Assembly (NCBI RefSeq): GCF_014196845.1
Contig: NZ_JACIEM010000007.1
Span: 1 to 64,000, forward strand
Direction of reading: 5' to 3'
DNA: 64,000 nucleotides
DNA from: Aurantimonas endophytica
GTDB lineage: Bacteria > Pseudomonadota > Alphaproteobacteria > Rhizobiales > Rhizobiaceae
Positions 7,194-15,840 of the stretch are shown here, piece by piece. Each line of letters starts with the position of its first letter. Positions within the stretch are counted from its first letter, which is position 1. A program made the position numbers and the translations under genes. Below the pieces are notes generated by a model that worked only from the letters and a program-made list of their open reading frames with translations, did not search any database and was not told where the DNA came from.

Positions 7194-8801
7194 GTGACCG
7201 GCACTGGCGACCGCCGGCTGCGCATCGGCCTGGGTCTCGGTGCGGCGGCGCTGCTGGCTGCCTATCTCGGCGGCGGCTTCGTCGTGCTGTTCGTCGCGAC
7301 GGATGCCGTACCGGATGCCCGGTCGCTCGTCGGCGATTCCTATCTCCACGGCGTGGTGCTGTTCACGCTGGAGCAGGCCCTGCTGTCGACGCTGCTGGCG
7401 GTCGCGGGCGCCGTGCCGCTGGCCGTCGCGCTGCACCGGGCGCGTTTTCCGGGCCGGGCCCTGGTGCTGCGGCTGTTCCTGTTGCCGCAGGCGCTGCCGG
7501 TGCTGGTCGGCGGTCTGGCGATCATCACCATCTGGGGCCGCAACGGGGTGCTGTCCGGAGCGCTCGTCTCGCTCGGCCTGCCGCGGCTCGATCTCTACGG
7601 CCTGCCGGGCATCCTGATCGCGCATGTGTTCTTCAACCTGCCGCTCGCCGCCCGGTTGATGGTCGCGGCGCTCGACCGCGTGCCGGCGGAGAGCTGGAAG
7701 CTTGCAGGGCAGCTGGCGCTGCCGCCGCTGTCGACCTTCCGGCTGATCGAATGGCCGGCGATCCGCACCATGCTCCCGGCGGCGGCGAGCCTGATCTTCA
7801 TGCTCTGCGTGACCAGCTTCACGCTGGTCCTGGTGCTCGGCGGCGGCCCCGGCGCGACGACGCTGGAGGTCGCGATCTACCAGGCGCTGCGCTACGATTT
7901 CGATCCCTCGCGCGCCATCGCCCTGTCGCTGCTGCAGATCGGCCTGACTGCGGCGATCCTGGCGCTGGCGACAAGGCTCGGCGGCGATGTGGCGGCGGGC
8001 TTCGGCCTCGGCGGGCAGGCGCGGCGCTACGACCGCCGCAGTCTCCTCGCGACGTTCGGTATCGGCTGCATTCTCGTGCCAGGTATCGCCTTCATCCTGT
8101 CGCCCTTCGCGGCGATCCTCGTGCGGGGCCTCGCTGCCGATCTCGGCGCGCTTCTCGCCGATCCCGCCGTACAGCGGGCTGCCGCCACCAGCCTGGTCAT
8201 CGCCTTCGCCGCCGCCAGCCTGTCGCTGGTCCTCTCCGCCCTCGTGGTCCTGGCGATCGAAGCGCTGGGCGAGACGCGGCAGGGCGCGGCACGGGGACTG
8301 GAACTCGCGGCGAGCCTCGTCCTCGTGATCTCGCCCGTCGTCGTCGGGGCGGGCTGGTTCCTGGCGCTGCGCCAGGTGACCGACGTCTTCGCGGCCGCGC
8401 CCTATGTCGTCGTCGCGACCAATGCGGCGATGGCGGTGCCGTTCGCGGTGCGGATCCTCGGACCGGCGCTGGCGTCGGCCAACGCCGAGAGCGGGCGCCT
8501 GGCCGACAGTCTCGGCCTTGCGGGCCTCGCGCGGCTTCGCTACGTCGACGGTCCGGCGATGCAGGCGCCGCTCGGCCTCGCCTTCGCCTTCGCGCTGGCG
8601 ATCTCGCTCGGCGACCTCGGCGCCGTGGCCTTGTTCGGCAACCAGGATTTCATCACCCTGCCATATCTCCTCCTGCAGCGCATGGGCAGCTACCGGACCA
8701 CCGATGCCGCCGGGCTGGCGCTCATCCTCGGCGTGCTCTGTCTCGGGCTCATGCTGCTGGCCGAGCGTGGCCTCGCCGGTTCGCGCGGGGCTTTCCGATG
8801 A
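7194..8801 (+). CDS. thiP: Thiamine ABC transporter, permease
   Basis: 535 residues from GTG 7194, chosen because GAGGGG lies 7 nt upstream; a GTG at 7170 would add eight residues. ThiP is a duplicated permease: two homologous halves, each of about six membrane spans, carrying an ATPase-contact EAA-like loop. In this protein these are ESWKLAGQLALPPLSTFRLIEWP in the first half and ESGRLADSLGLAGLARLRYVDGP in the second. Together with thiB and thiQ it imports thiamine across the inner membrane. The gene overlaps thiQ by four bases (ATGA), indicating coupled translation. Confidence 0.92.
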   Translation: MTGTGDRRLRIGLGLGAAALLAAYLGGGFVVLFVATDAVPDARSLVGDSYLHGVVLFTLEQALLSTLLAVAGAVPLAVALHRARFPGRALVLRLFLLPQALPVLVGGLAIITIWGRNGVLSGALVSLGLPRLDLYGLPGILIAHVFFNLPLAARLMVAALDRVPAESWKLAGQLALPPLSTFRLIEWPAIRTMLPAAASLIFMLCVTSFTLVLVLGGGPGATTLEVAIYQALRYDFDPSRAIALSLLQIGLTAAILALATRLGGDVAAGFGLGGQARRYDRRSLLATFGIGCILVPGIAFILSPFAAILVRGLAADLGALLADPAVQRAAATSLVIAFAAASLSLVLSALVVLAIEALGETRQGAARGLELAASLVLVISPVVVGAGWFLALRQVTDVFAAAPYVVVATNAAMAVPFAVRILGPALASANAESGRLADSLGLAGLARLRYVDGPAMQAPLGLAFAFALAISLGDLGAVALFGNQDFITLPYLLLQRMGSYRTTDAAGLALILGVLCLGLMLLAERGLAGSRGAFR

Positions 8802-9535
8802 GCGCGGCCCCTGCACTGGTCCTCGACGGTGTCCGCTTCTCCTACGAGGCGATGCGGATGCGGTTAGACCTCGCCGTCGAGGCCGGCGAGTGGCTGGCAC
8901 TGATCGGACCGAGCGGCGCCGGCAAGTCGACGCTCCTGGACATTGCCGCGGGCTTCGCCGAGCCCGATGCCGGGCGCGTGCTGATGGCCGGTGCGGACGT
9001 CACCCGCCGACCGCCGGCGGAGCGCCCGCTCAGCATCCTCTTCCAGGACAACAATCTGTTTACCCATCTCGACGTCTTCCGCAACGTGGCGCTCGGCATC
9101 GCCCCCGGCCTGCGTGTGTCGCGGGCAGACCGCGCCAGGGTCGCCGCCGCGCTCGAGGCCGTGGGGCTGGCCGGCTTCGAGACGCGCCGCCCGGCCGAGA
9201 TGTCCGGCGGCGAGCGCCAGCGCGTGGCGTTGGCCCGAGCGTTCTTGCGCGACCGGCCGCTGCTGCTGCTCGACGAGCCGTTCGCCGCGCTCGGTCCGGC
9301 GCTGCGCCAGGAGATGCTGGCGCTGCTCCAGTCGCTGCGCGCCGAGCGCAAGGGCGGGCCGGCGGCCGTCGTCATGGTCACGCATCACCCCGAAGACGCC
9401 GCGGATCATGCCGACCGGGTGGCATTTCTCGAGGCGGGCGAGATCGTCGCCGTCGGACCGACGAGAGATGTCCTGACAGGGCAGGGTGAGCCGCGCGTCG
9501 CCGCTTATCTCGGCACTGCAAAGACCGTGCCGTGA
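8798..9535 (+). CDS. thiQ: Thiamine ABC transporter, ATPase
   Basis: 245 residues from ATG 8798, overlapping the thiP stop. All ABC motifs are present: Walker A GPSGAGKST (about 38-46), Q-loop LFQDNNLF, signature MSGGERQRVALARA, Walker B LLLLDEPF followed by AALGPALRQEM, and the switch His in MVTHHPEDA. The ThiQ-type FQDNNLFTHLDVFRNVALG stretch matches the small single-domain thiamine ATPases. It powers uptake by ThiBP and is the last gene of the riboswitch-regulated operon. The following 180 bp before the next gene hold no obvious terminator. Confidence 0.93.
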   Translation: MSAAPALVLDGVRFSYEAMRMRLDLAVEAGEWLALIGPSGAGKSTLLDIAAGFAEPDAGRVLMAGADVTRRPPAERPLSILFQDNNLFTHLDVFRNVALGIAPGLRVSRADRARVAAALEAVGLAGFETRRPAEMSGGERQRVALARAFLRDRPLLLLDEPFAALGPALRQEMLALLQSLRAERKGGPAAVVMVTHHPEDAADHADRVAFLEAGEIVAVGPTRDVLTGQGEPRVAAYLGTAKTVP

Positions 9536-9717
9536 CGCAATTCCGGCGAAATTCCCTGCCATCCCAATGTGATCCACGAGGGGCTTCGTCGAATCATTTT
9601 GCGGTGCGTGTTGCGGATCGTCTCTTCCGCACTGCGAAGCGATTCGGATAAGGCTGGTAACCAGGCAACGGAAGATGATCTTCCGCGACCATTCGGCGGG
9701 GGCGGCGTATCGCAGCG

Positions 9718-11250
9718 ATGGAAATGACGTCCAAGGCCTGCGCCATGACACGCTGGGCACGTGCGGCGCTCGCCAGCACGGCCCTTGTCGCGCTTCTGAC
9801 TGCTGGTGCCTGTACCACGCTGGAAGACGGTCTCGACCTGGCGAGTCCGGTCGACGGCAGCGTGCGCGCGGGCTATGCCGCGACGCGTCAGCCCATCACC
9901 TTCGAAAACGTCCAGGCAAGCGATCCGCAGTCGTCCATCGGCCGTTCGCAGCATCCGAAGATCCTGGCAGCCTATGGCGGCGCCTATTCCGATCCGAAGC
10001 TCGAGCGGATGCTGGCGACGATCATCGGCCGGTTGCAGGCCGAGACCGCCGATCCCAACCGCGCCTACCGGATCACCATCCTGAATTCGCCCAACATCAA
10101 CGCCTTCGCGTTGCCGGGCGGCTACGTCTACATCACCCGCGGCCTGCTCGCGCTGGCAAACGATTCCGCCGAGGTGGCGGCGGTGATCGGCCACGAGATG
10201 GGCCACGTGACCGCCAACCACGGCATCGAGCGCCAGCAGCGCGAGCAGGCAGCCGAGATCGCCAGCCGCGTCGTCAGCGAAGTCCTGGCCAGCGAGCCGG
10301 CGGGCCAGATCGCCCTGGCGCGCGGCAGGCTGAGCCTGGCGCAGTTTTCCCGCCAGCAGGAATTGCAGGCCGATGTGATCGGCATCAAGCACATCGCGCG
10401 GGCGGGGTACGACCCGTTCGCCGCGGCGCGCTTCCTGAAGGCGATGGATTCCTTCTCGCAGTTCCGCAACGCCTTCCAGGCCGGCAGTGCCGATCTCGAT
10501 TTCCTCGCGTCGCATCCCTCGGCGCCGCAGCGGATCGAACTCGCCGAGCGCCACGCGCGCGAGGCGGAGGTAGCGGAAGGCGAAGGGGCGACGGAACGCG
10601 ACCGCTACCTGAACGGCATCGACGGCATGCTCTTCGGCGACTCCGCCGCCGAAGGCTACGTGCGCGAAAACCGCTTCTACCATCCGGGCCTCAGCATCAC
10701 CTTCGCCGCGCCGGAAGGGTTCGTCATCGACAACACCGCCGAGGCGGTGCTTGCCACCGGACCGAACGACATGGCGCTGCGTTTCGATGGCGTCGCCCTG
10801 CCGACGACCACGAGCCTCGTCGACTACGTCAACAGCGGCTGGATCGGCGGGCTCGACCGCGACAGCATCCGCCAGCGCCGGATCGGCACGCTGGAGGCCG
10901 TCTCCGCCCGGGCCAAGGGAGGCGAATACGCCTTCGACGTGACCGTGGTCCGGGTCGGCGGGCAGGTCTACCGGTTCCTGACGGCCGTGCCGGCGCGGGA
11001 GTCGGGATCGGTTGGCGCGATCGCCGAACGGGTCGCCAATTCCTTCCGGGTGCTGAGCCCGGCCGAGAAGGCGTCACTCAAGCCGCTGCGGGTGCGCATC
11101 GTCACGGCCGGTGCCGGCGACACCGCCACCTCGATGGCGAGCCGCATGGTCGGTGTCGATCGCAAGACCGACATGTTCCGCCTGCTCAACGACCTCGACC
11201 GCAACGACGCGGTCCGGCCCGGCGCGCGCTACAAGATCGTCGCCGAATAG
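9718..11250 (+). CDS. M48-family metalloprotease, lipoprotein
   Basis: 510 residues. The N-terminus has a lipoprotein signal (ALASTALVALLTAGAC, lipobox Cys about residue 32), so it is probably anchored in the periplasm. The zinc site is VIGHEMGHVTANH (HExxH about residues 159-163), with the third ligand in QQELQADVIGIKHIARAGYD. This is the BepA/YfgC-like M48 peptidase arrangement. The C-terminal part (about 310-510) carries a YfgC-type extension and ends in a LysM-like segment (DTATSMASRMVGVDRKTDMF ... RPGARYKIV). The role is presumably outer-membrane or envelope protein quality control. The start could also be ATG 9742. It converges on rpoH, with a shared terminator between. Confidence 0.88.
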   Translation: MEMTSKACAMTRWARAALASTALVALLTAGACTTLEDGLDLASPVDGSVRAGYAATRQPITFENVQASDPQSSIGRSQHPKILAAYGGAYSDPKLERMLATIIGRLQAETADPNRAYRITILNSPNINAFALPGGYVYITRGLLALANDSAEVAAVIGHEMGHVTANHGIERQQREQAAEIASRVVSEVLASEPAGQIALARGRLSLAQFSRQQELQADVIGIKHIARAGYDPFAAARFLKAMDSFSQFRNAFQAGSADLDFLASHPSAPQRIELAERHAREAEVAEGEGATERDRYLNGIDGMLFGDSAAEGYVRENRFYHPGLSITFAAPEGFVIDNTAEAVLATGPNDMALRFDGVALPTTTSLVDYVNSGWIGGLDRDSIRQRRIGTLEAVSARAKGGEYAFDVTVVRVGGQVYRFLTAVPARESGSVGAIAERVANSFRVLSPAEKASLKPLRVRIVTAGAGDTATSMASRMVGVDRKTDMFRLLNDLDRNDAVRPGARYKIVAE

Positions 11251-11304
11251 GGCGCCGGCGGTCTTCCGGCACTGCGAGCGAATAACGGGGTCCTGACCAT
11301 TCCA

Positions 11305-11343
11305 GACAAACAAAAGGCCGCTCATGGCGGCCTTTTGTTTGTC
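11305..11343. terminator. Bidirectional intrinsic terminator
   Basis: A long perfect stem of AAAAGGCCGC and its complement around a TCAT-type loop, extended by ACAAAC/GTTTGT. It carries a T run on each strand, between the convergent M48 protease gene and rpoH. Confidence 0.9.
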
Positions 11344-11364
11344 GAATAGCTGGTGAAGAAGCCG

Positions 11365-12231
11365 TCAGCTGACGTAGGCGGCCTGGTCGGCATTGGTCTC
11401 GAGCAAGGCGGCCTTCAGCTTTTCCAGCGCCCGCGTCTCGATCTGCCGGACGCGCTCCTTCGAGATGCCGAGCTTGGTGCCGAGGGCTTCCAGCGTGGCG
11501 CCGTCATCCTGCAGCCGACGCTCGCGAATGATCTTCAACTCGCGCTCGGAGAGGACGTCGAGGGCGCTGGTCAGCCAGGTGACGCGGCGCTCCTCGTCGA
11601 TCGAGGTCGAGACCATCTCGTCGGGCAGCGGATCCTTGGCGACCAGGAAATCCTGGCGGTCGGCGCTGCCGGATTCGTCGTCGATGAGGGGGGCGTTGAG
11701 CGAGGAGTCGGGGCCGGAAAGCCGGGAGTCCATCAGCGCGACGTCGCCTTCCGAGACCTTCAGCGCCGTCGCGATCTCCCGGTACATGGCGGTGCCGGAT
11801 AGGCTGTCGGCGCCCTGGCTGAGGCGGGCGCGGAGGCGGCGGAGGTTGAAGAACAGCGCCTTCTGCGCCGAGGACGTGCCACCGCGGACGATCGACCAGT
11901 TGCGCAGGATGTAGTCCTGGATCGAGGCGCGGATCCACCAGGTCGCGTAGGTGGAGAAGCGGACTTCCCGTTCCGGCTCGAAGCGGGCGGCTGCCTCCAG
12001 AAGGCCGACGTGACCCTCCTGGATCAGGTCGTTCATGGCCAGACCGAAATGGCGGAACTTCGAGGCCATCGAGATGACGAGGCGCATATGCGCCTGGGTA
12101 ATCTTGTGAAGCGCTTCCTGGTCGCGGTTTTCCTTCCAGCGAACGGCGAGTTCGTATTCCTCCTCGCGCTGAAGATAGGGAGCTGCCATGGCCGCGCGGA
12201 TCATGGTGCGGCGAGCGGACTGGGACTTCAT
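11365..12231 (-). CDS. rpoH: RNA polymerase sigma-32 (heat-shock type) factor
   Basis: 288 residues. Region 1.2/2: YLQREEEYELAVRWKENRDQ, then HMRLVISMASKFRHFGLAMNDLIQEG and FSTYATWWIRASIQDYILRN. The sigma-32-specific RpoH box appears as QKALFFNLRRLR. Region 4: SERELKIIRERRL and the helix-turn-helix LEALGTKLGISKERVRQIETRAL. It directs RNA polymerase to heat-shock promoters. Alphaproteobacteria often have two copies, and the divergent RpoH box (QKALFFNLR rather than QRKLFFNLR) suggests the RpoH2 type, an inference. ATG 12231 has GGAGGG 7 nt upstream. It ends at a strong bidirectional terminator. Confidence 0.93.
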   Translation of the reverse strand: MKSQSARRTMIRAAMAAPYLQREEEYELAVRWKENRDQEALHKITQAHMRLVISMASKFRHFGLAMNDLIQEGHVGLLEAAARFEPEREVRFSTYATWWIRASIQDYILRNWSIVRGGTSSAQKALFFNLRRLRARLSQGADSLSGTAMYREIATALKVSEGDVALMDSRLSGPDSSLNAPLIDDESGSADRQDFLVAKDPLPDEMVSTSIDEERRVTWLTSALDVLSERELKIIRERRLQDDGATLEALGTKLGISKERVRQIETRALEKLKAALLETNADQAAYVS

Positions 12232-12537
12232 AGACTACCCTCCGGTCTAACGTCTCAGGCTAGCGGCCTACATGCGAAGCCGCGTGGCCGCGCAGCCGGT
12301 ACAGGGGTAATGCGGCGCGCACGCTAACGTTCCCGGAAGGGAAAACTTTTTGGCGGTAGGTAGGGGAGCATCGTGGAATGGCAAGCGGGGTAAGGCCGGG
12401 CCCTGACGATGCAACGACCGTAACACCGCCTCGGCGAATTCGGAAGACTGCCATGACGAGAAAGACCGGCCGATCCTTTCGGATGGCCGGTCTTGATGCA
12501 TCGGCTCAGGCCGCTGGTCCGCGAGGGCGGGCCTGCG
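12232..12537. other. rpoH upstream region
   Basis: About 306 bp between carD and rpoH, both on the minus strand. It holds the carD terminator (separate entry) and presumably the rpoH promoter. No gene with convincing composition. Confidence 0.6.
12462..12494 (-). terminator. Intrinsic terminator after carD
   Basis: A 10-bp perfect stem AAGACCGGCC/GGCCGGTCTT with an inner GATCC...GGAT extension and TTTC loop, 43 bp after the carD stop. The T tract is short, so efficiency is uncertain. Confidence 0.7.
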
Positions 12538-13161
12538 TCAGGCCGCCTGTTCCTGCTCGGTCTCGGCCGTCGCGTCGGCCTCGGCCGGCTCGTCCGCCTC
12601 GACGACGGTTTCCGCCTCGCCCTCGGCGGTCTTCGGGGTGCGCTTCGGACCCTTGTTGAGATTGAGCTCGATCAGCTGCACCGCTTCGGTATCGGACACC
12701 TCGTTGACCGCTGCGAGCTCGCGCGCCATCCGCCCGAGGGCGGCTTCGTAGAGCTGGCGCTCGGAATAGGACTGCTCCGGCTGGCTCTCGGCGCGGTAAA
12801 GGTCCCGGACCACTTCGGCGATCTGGATCAGGTCGCCCGAGTTGATCTTGGCATCGTATTCCTGGGCCCGGCGGCTCCACATCGTCTTCTTCACGCGGGC
12901 GCGGCCCTGCACGACCTTGAGGGCGCGCTCGACGAAATCGGTCTCGGAGAGCTTGCGCATGCCGACAGCCTCGGCCTTCGCGACCGGCACTTTCAGGCGC
13001 ATCTTGTCCTTCTCGAAGTCGATGACGAAGAGTTCGAGCGTCATGCCCGCCACTTCCTGTTCCTCGATCGCGACGATCTGGCCTACGCCATGGGCGGGGT
13101 AGACGATGCTCTCGCCGGTCCGGAAGCCGTGACGGCTGGATGCCTTCTTCTGACTGCTCAT
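12538..13161 (-). CDS. carD: CarD-family transcriptional regulator
   Basis: 207 residues. The N-terminal half is a CarD/CdnL RNA-polymerase interaction (Tudor-like) domain: GESIVYPAHGVGQIVAIEEQ, then LFVIDFEKDKMRLKVPVAKA. The C-terminal helical DNA-binding domain follows, with WSRRAQEYDAKINSGDLIQI and SYSERQLYEAALGRMARELA. CarD proteins bind the polymerase beta subunit and stabilise open complexes, notably at rRNA promoters. The last 40 residues are a low-complexity Glu/Ala tail (EGEAETVVEADEPAEADATA). It is transcribed in the same direction as rpoH just downstream, but separated from it by a terminator. Confidence 0.93.
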   Translation of the reverse strand: MSSQKKASSRHGFRTGESIVYPAHGVGQIVAIEEQEVAGMTLELFVIDFEKDKMRLKVPVAKAEAVGMRKLSETDFVERALKVVQGRARVKKTMWSRRAQEYDAKINSGDLIQIAEVVRDLYRAESQPEQSYSERQLYEAALGRMARELAAVNEVSDTEAVQLIELNLNKGPKRTPKTAEGEAETVVEADEPAEADATAETEQEQAA

Positions 13162-13591
13162 ACGCTTTTTCTAACTCCCTGTTGTGCCCGGCCGCGACAG
13201 CCGCTAGACACGGGTGGACGACGCAAGGTCGCCGAATTGAAGGGGCCCGCCGGAAGGCGCGCTGCAGCCGACGGTCGAAATCCGTGCAGGTATCCCTCGA
13301 TCGAGCCGCCGGAAGCGTTCGGTCCTTGCGGGACCGTCTGTCGCCGATGGTGAGGGAGCATCCTTTCGGAAATTAACACGAGCGCCATCCTGTGTGGTTA
13401 GCAGACCACGGCGCCCGACTGTCCGACGGATACTACACCCTCCTGACGAAAAATTCAAGTTTTTTGGGCATTTCCGGTCTGCCGGTGCAGTGCGGCATGG
13501 CGCAAGGGCCAGCCCGTGGCGGCACCGCCCGATTCGGCGGGCCGCCGCGCCCGAGCCAGGGCGGCCGCACCATGGCGGCGCCGGTTCCGGG
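13162..13591. other. carD upstream region
   Basis: 430 bp between the Crp/Fnr gene and carD. Frames here are Arg/Pro-rich extensions of neighbouring shadows. Presumably it carries the carD promoter; I cannot point to a convincing -35/-10 pair. An AT-richer stretch near 13445-13465 stands out from the GC-rich background. Confidence 0.5.
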
Positions 13592-14350
13592 TTAGTTTGC
13601 CGGCGTCGCCGGCAAACCCATCGCGATGGGCGCGCGCATGTGCAGATAGTTGAGGTCGAAGTCGCCAACCGCCGCGAGTGCGGGCCAGTTCTTGATGGTG
13701 AGGCGGAAACGCTCGCGATCGAGCAGCCCCTCCTGCTTGAATTCCTGCAGAACGCGGTTGACGGTGACCACGGTCAATCCGAGCGCGTCCGCGAGCTCGT
13801 GCTGCGTCAGCGGGATGTGGAAGACATCCCCGGGGGCCAGCCCGACGGCACGCAGCCGCACCGCAAGCTCGCAAAGCAGGTGCGCCGTACGGCTCTTGCC
13901 GGTGCGTCGGCCGAGTCCGACCATCCACTCGCGGAACATGGCGCCGTCGATCAGCGTCTCCAGCCAGAGCGCTGCGGCAATTCGCGGGCGCGCCATGCAC
14001 AGATCCCAGATCGCGGTGTGCGGCATGAAGCCGATGCGTGAGCGGGTGGTCGACGCAAAGCTGTGGTCCATCCGGTGGATATGCAGGCTGTGTAGGTCGG
14101 GAATGTCGCCAGGCACGTGGAACGCGATGATCTGGCGCCTGCCGTCGCGGACGTCGCGATAGCGGCAGGTGAAGCCGTCGATCAGCACGCAGCACTGGTG
14201 CACTTCCTCGCCCTCGCGGACGATATCGACGTCGGCCTCGACTTCTTTCGTCGTGATCGGGAGCTTCATGATCCCGGCGCGATCCTCGTCGTCCAGATCC
14301 GCCACCAGATCGAGACGCCGCACCAGCGCCCTGCGAGCATCATCCGCCAC
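13592..14350 (-). CDS. Crp/Fnr-family transcriptional regulator
   Basis: 252 residues from GTG 14350, with AGGGA upstream. N-terminal cyclic-nucleotide-type beta-roll sensor: KEVEADVDIVREGEEVHQCC, DVRDGRRQIIAFHVPGDIPD. A dimerisation helix follows (MFREWMVGLGRRTGKSRTAH), then a C-terminal winged helix LTQHELADALGLTVVTVNRVLQE with recognition helix TVVTVNRVL. The Cys pattern needed for an FNR-type [4Fe-4S] cluster is absent, so the effector is unknown. It is monocistronic between carD and the M20 gene. Related Rhizobiales proteins act in stress or nutritional control, but a specific role cannot be assigned. Confidence 0.88.
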   Translation of the reverse strand: MADDARRALVRRLDLVADLDDEDRAGIMKLPITTKEVEADVDIVREGEEVHQCCVLIDGFTCRYRDVRDGRRQIIAFHVPGDIPDLHSLHIHRMDHSFASTTRSRIGFMPHTAIWDLCMARPRIAAALWLETLIDGAMFREWMVGLGRRTGKSRTAHLLCELAVRLRAVGLAPGDVFHIPLTQHELADALGLTVVTVNRVLQEFKQEGLLDRERFRLTIKNWPALAAVGDFDLNYLHMRAPIAMGLPATPAN

Positions 14351-14512
14351 GAATGTCCCTTCCGATGTCCATCTGCGTGCCTCGCGGGTTGTAAGCAGAA
14401 TGTCGCAACGTTCGCTCTGCCATTGTATATAGCCGTCGTCGCATTCGGTGCGCCATGCGGCAAGTCCCGGCGCAGGTCGGTGACCGTCCGTCCCGGGACG
14501 CCGCGCGTATGC

Positions 14513-15682
14513 TCAGTCGCGGGTGAGGGCCCGCTCGGCAAGGCGCACCCAGAAGCTGGCCCCGAAAGCGATGGCGTCGTCGGAAAAATCGTAGGTCGGA
14601 CTGTGCAGCGTGGCGCTGTCGCCGTTGCCGATGAAGACGTAGGCGCCGGGCTTTTCCTCCAGCATGTAGGAGAAGTCCTCGCCCGCCATCATCGGCGCGG
14701 CATCGGGATCGACATTGGCGGCCCCGACGATCTCGGCAGCAACTGCCGTGCAGAAATCGGCCTCGGCGGCGTCGTTGATGGTGATGGGGTAGTTCCGGTC
14801 GAAATCGATGTCGACGCCGGCCCCGTGCGCCGCGCAGATGCCGGCGGCGATGCCACGCAGCCGCTCCTCGGCGAGGTCGCGCATGGCCGGGTCGAGCGAG
14901 CGCACCGTGCCGGAGACGACCGCGGTGTCGGGGATGATGTTGTGGGCAAAGCCCGCATGCACCTGCGTCACCGAGACGACCAGCGACTTCAGCGGATCGG
15001 CGTTGCGGCCGGCAATGGTCTGCAGCGCCTGGACCAGGGCCGCCGCCACCGGGATCGGGTCGACCGTGCTGTGGGGCAGGGCCGCGTGACCGCCACGTCC
15101 CTGCACGGTGATGATGAATTCGTCGGTCGAAGCCATGATCGGCCCCGCCCGGACCCCGAATTTCCCGACCGCCATGCCGGGAAGATTGTGCATGCCGTAG
15201 ACCCGGCCGATCGGCCAGCGGGCAAACAGCCCGTCGTCCATCATCGCCTTGGCGCCGGCGCCGCCTTCCTCGGCAGGCTGGAAGATCAGCGCCACCGTGC
15301 CGTCGAAGGCGCGGGATTCGGCGAGGCTGCGGGCGGCCCCCAGAAGCATGGCCGTGTGCCCGTCATGGCCGCAGGCATGCATGGCGCCCGGGCGCCCGGA
15401 GGCGTAGTCGAGACCCGTCTCCTCGACGACCGGCAGCGCGTCCATGTCGGCGCGAAGGCCGATCGCCGGGCCGCCCGGGCCGCCGCGCCCATGGATCAAG
15501 CCGACGACGCCGGTGCGCCCGATCCCCGTCACGACCTCGTCGCAGCCGAATTCCCGCAGCTTGCCGGCGACGAATTCGGCCGTGTCGACGACGTCGTAGA
15601 GGATTTCCGGATTGGCGTGGAGGTGTTGGCGCCAGGCGGCGATCTCCGGCTGGCTCTCGGCGATTCGGTTATTGACAGGCAT
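14513..15682 (-). CDS. M20-family amidohydrolase (hippurate/IAA-amino-acid hydrolase type)
   Basis: 389 residues from ATG 15682, with AGGAAGACCGGAAAG upstream; the frame extends upstream to 15763 but that part looks non-coding. M20D metal ligands are visible: MHACGHDGHTAMLLGAA, FQPAEEGGAGAKAMMDDGLF, YGMHNLPGMAVGKFGV, and MMAGEDFSYMLEEKPGAYVF. The dimerisation insert is FIITVQGRGGHAALPHSTVD. It hydrolyses N-acyl amino acids (hippurate-like, or auxin conjugates) to the free acid and amino acid. The exact substrate is unknown. A related enzyme lies at 29817-30992 in the accessory region. Confidence 0.9.
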   Translation of the reverse strand: MPVNNRIAESQPEIAAWRQHLHANPEILYDVVDTAEFVAGKLREFGCDEVVTGIGRTGVVGLIHGRGGPGGPAIGLRADMDALPVVEETGLDYASGRPGAMHACGHDGHTAMLLGAARSLAESRAFDGTVALIFQPAEEGGAGAKAMMDDGLFARWPIGRVYGMHNLPGMAVGKFGVRAGPIMASTDEFIITVQGRGGHAALPHSTVDPIPVAAALVQALQTIAGRNADPLKSLVVSVTQVHAGFAHNIIPDTAVVSGTVRSLDPAMRDLAEERLRGIAAGICAAHGAGVDIDFDRNYPITINDAAEADFCTAVAAEIVGAANVDPDAAPMMAGEDFSYMLEEKPGAYVFIGNGDSATLHSPTYDFSDDAIAFGASFWVRLAERALTRD

Positions 15683-15840
15683 CGATGCTTTCCGGTCTTC
15701 CTGTTCAAGGCACAAAAGGCCGTGACTTTCGCGCGCCGCTCCACTTCGCCATGCTCGCGTCACAGCCTTCGGCTAGGCGCCCGCCACATGCAAGGATGGC
15801 AAGGCTCGCAGCCTGACCCCAATCAGTGAAGGAATCCAGC

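Noticed and set aside
6990-8900. 636-aa open frame on the minus strand
   Set aside because: It is Arg/Glu/Gln/Asp-rich low-complexity text antisense to thiP and thiQ, whose motifs are unambiguous. A shadow of high-GC coding DNA.
9675-11285. 536-aa plus frame over the M48 protease, and the antisense frame 9505-10683
   Set aside because: Both are out-of-frame readings of the HExxH metalloprotease gene.
14117-15829. 570-aa open frame on the plus strand
   Set aside because: Antisense to the Crp/Fnr and M20 genes. His/Asp/Arg/Gly-rich noise.
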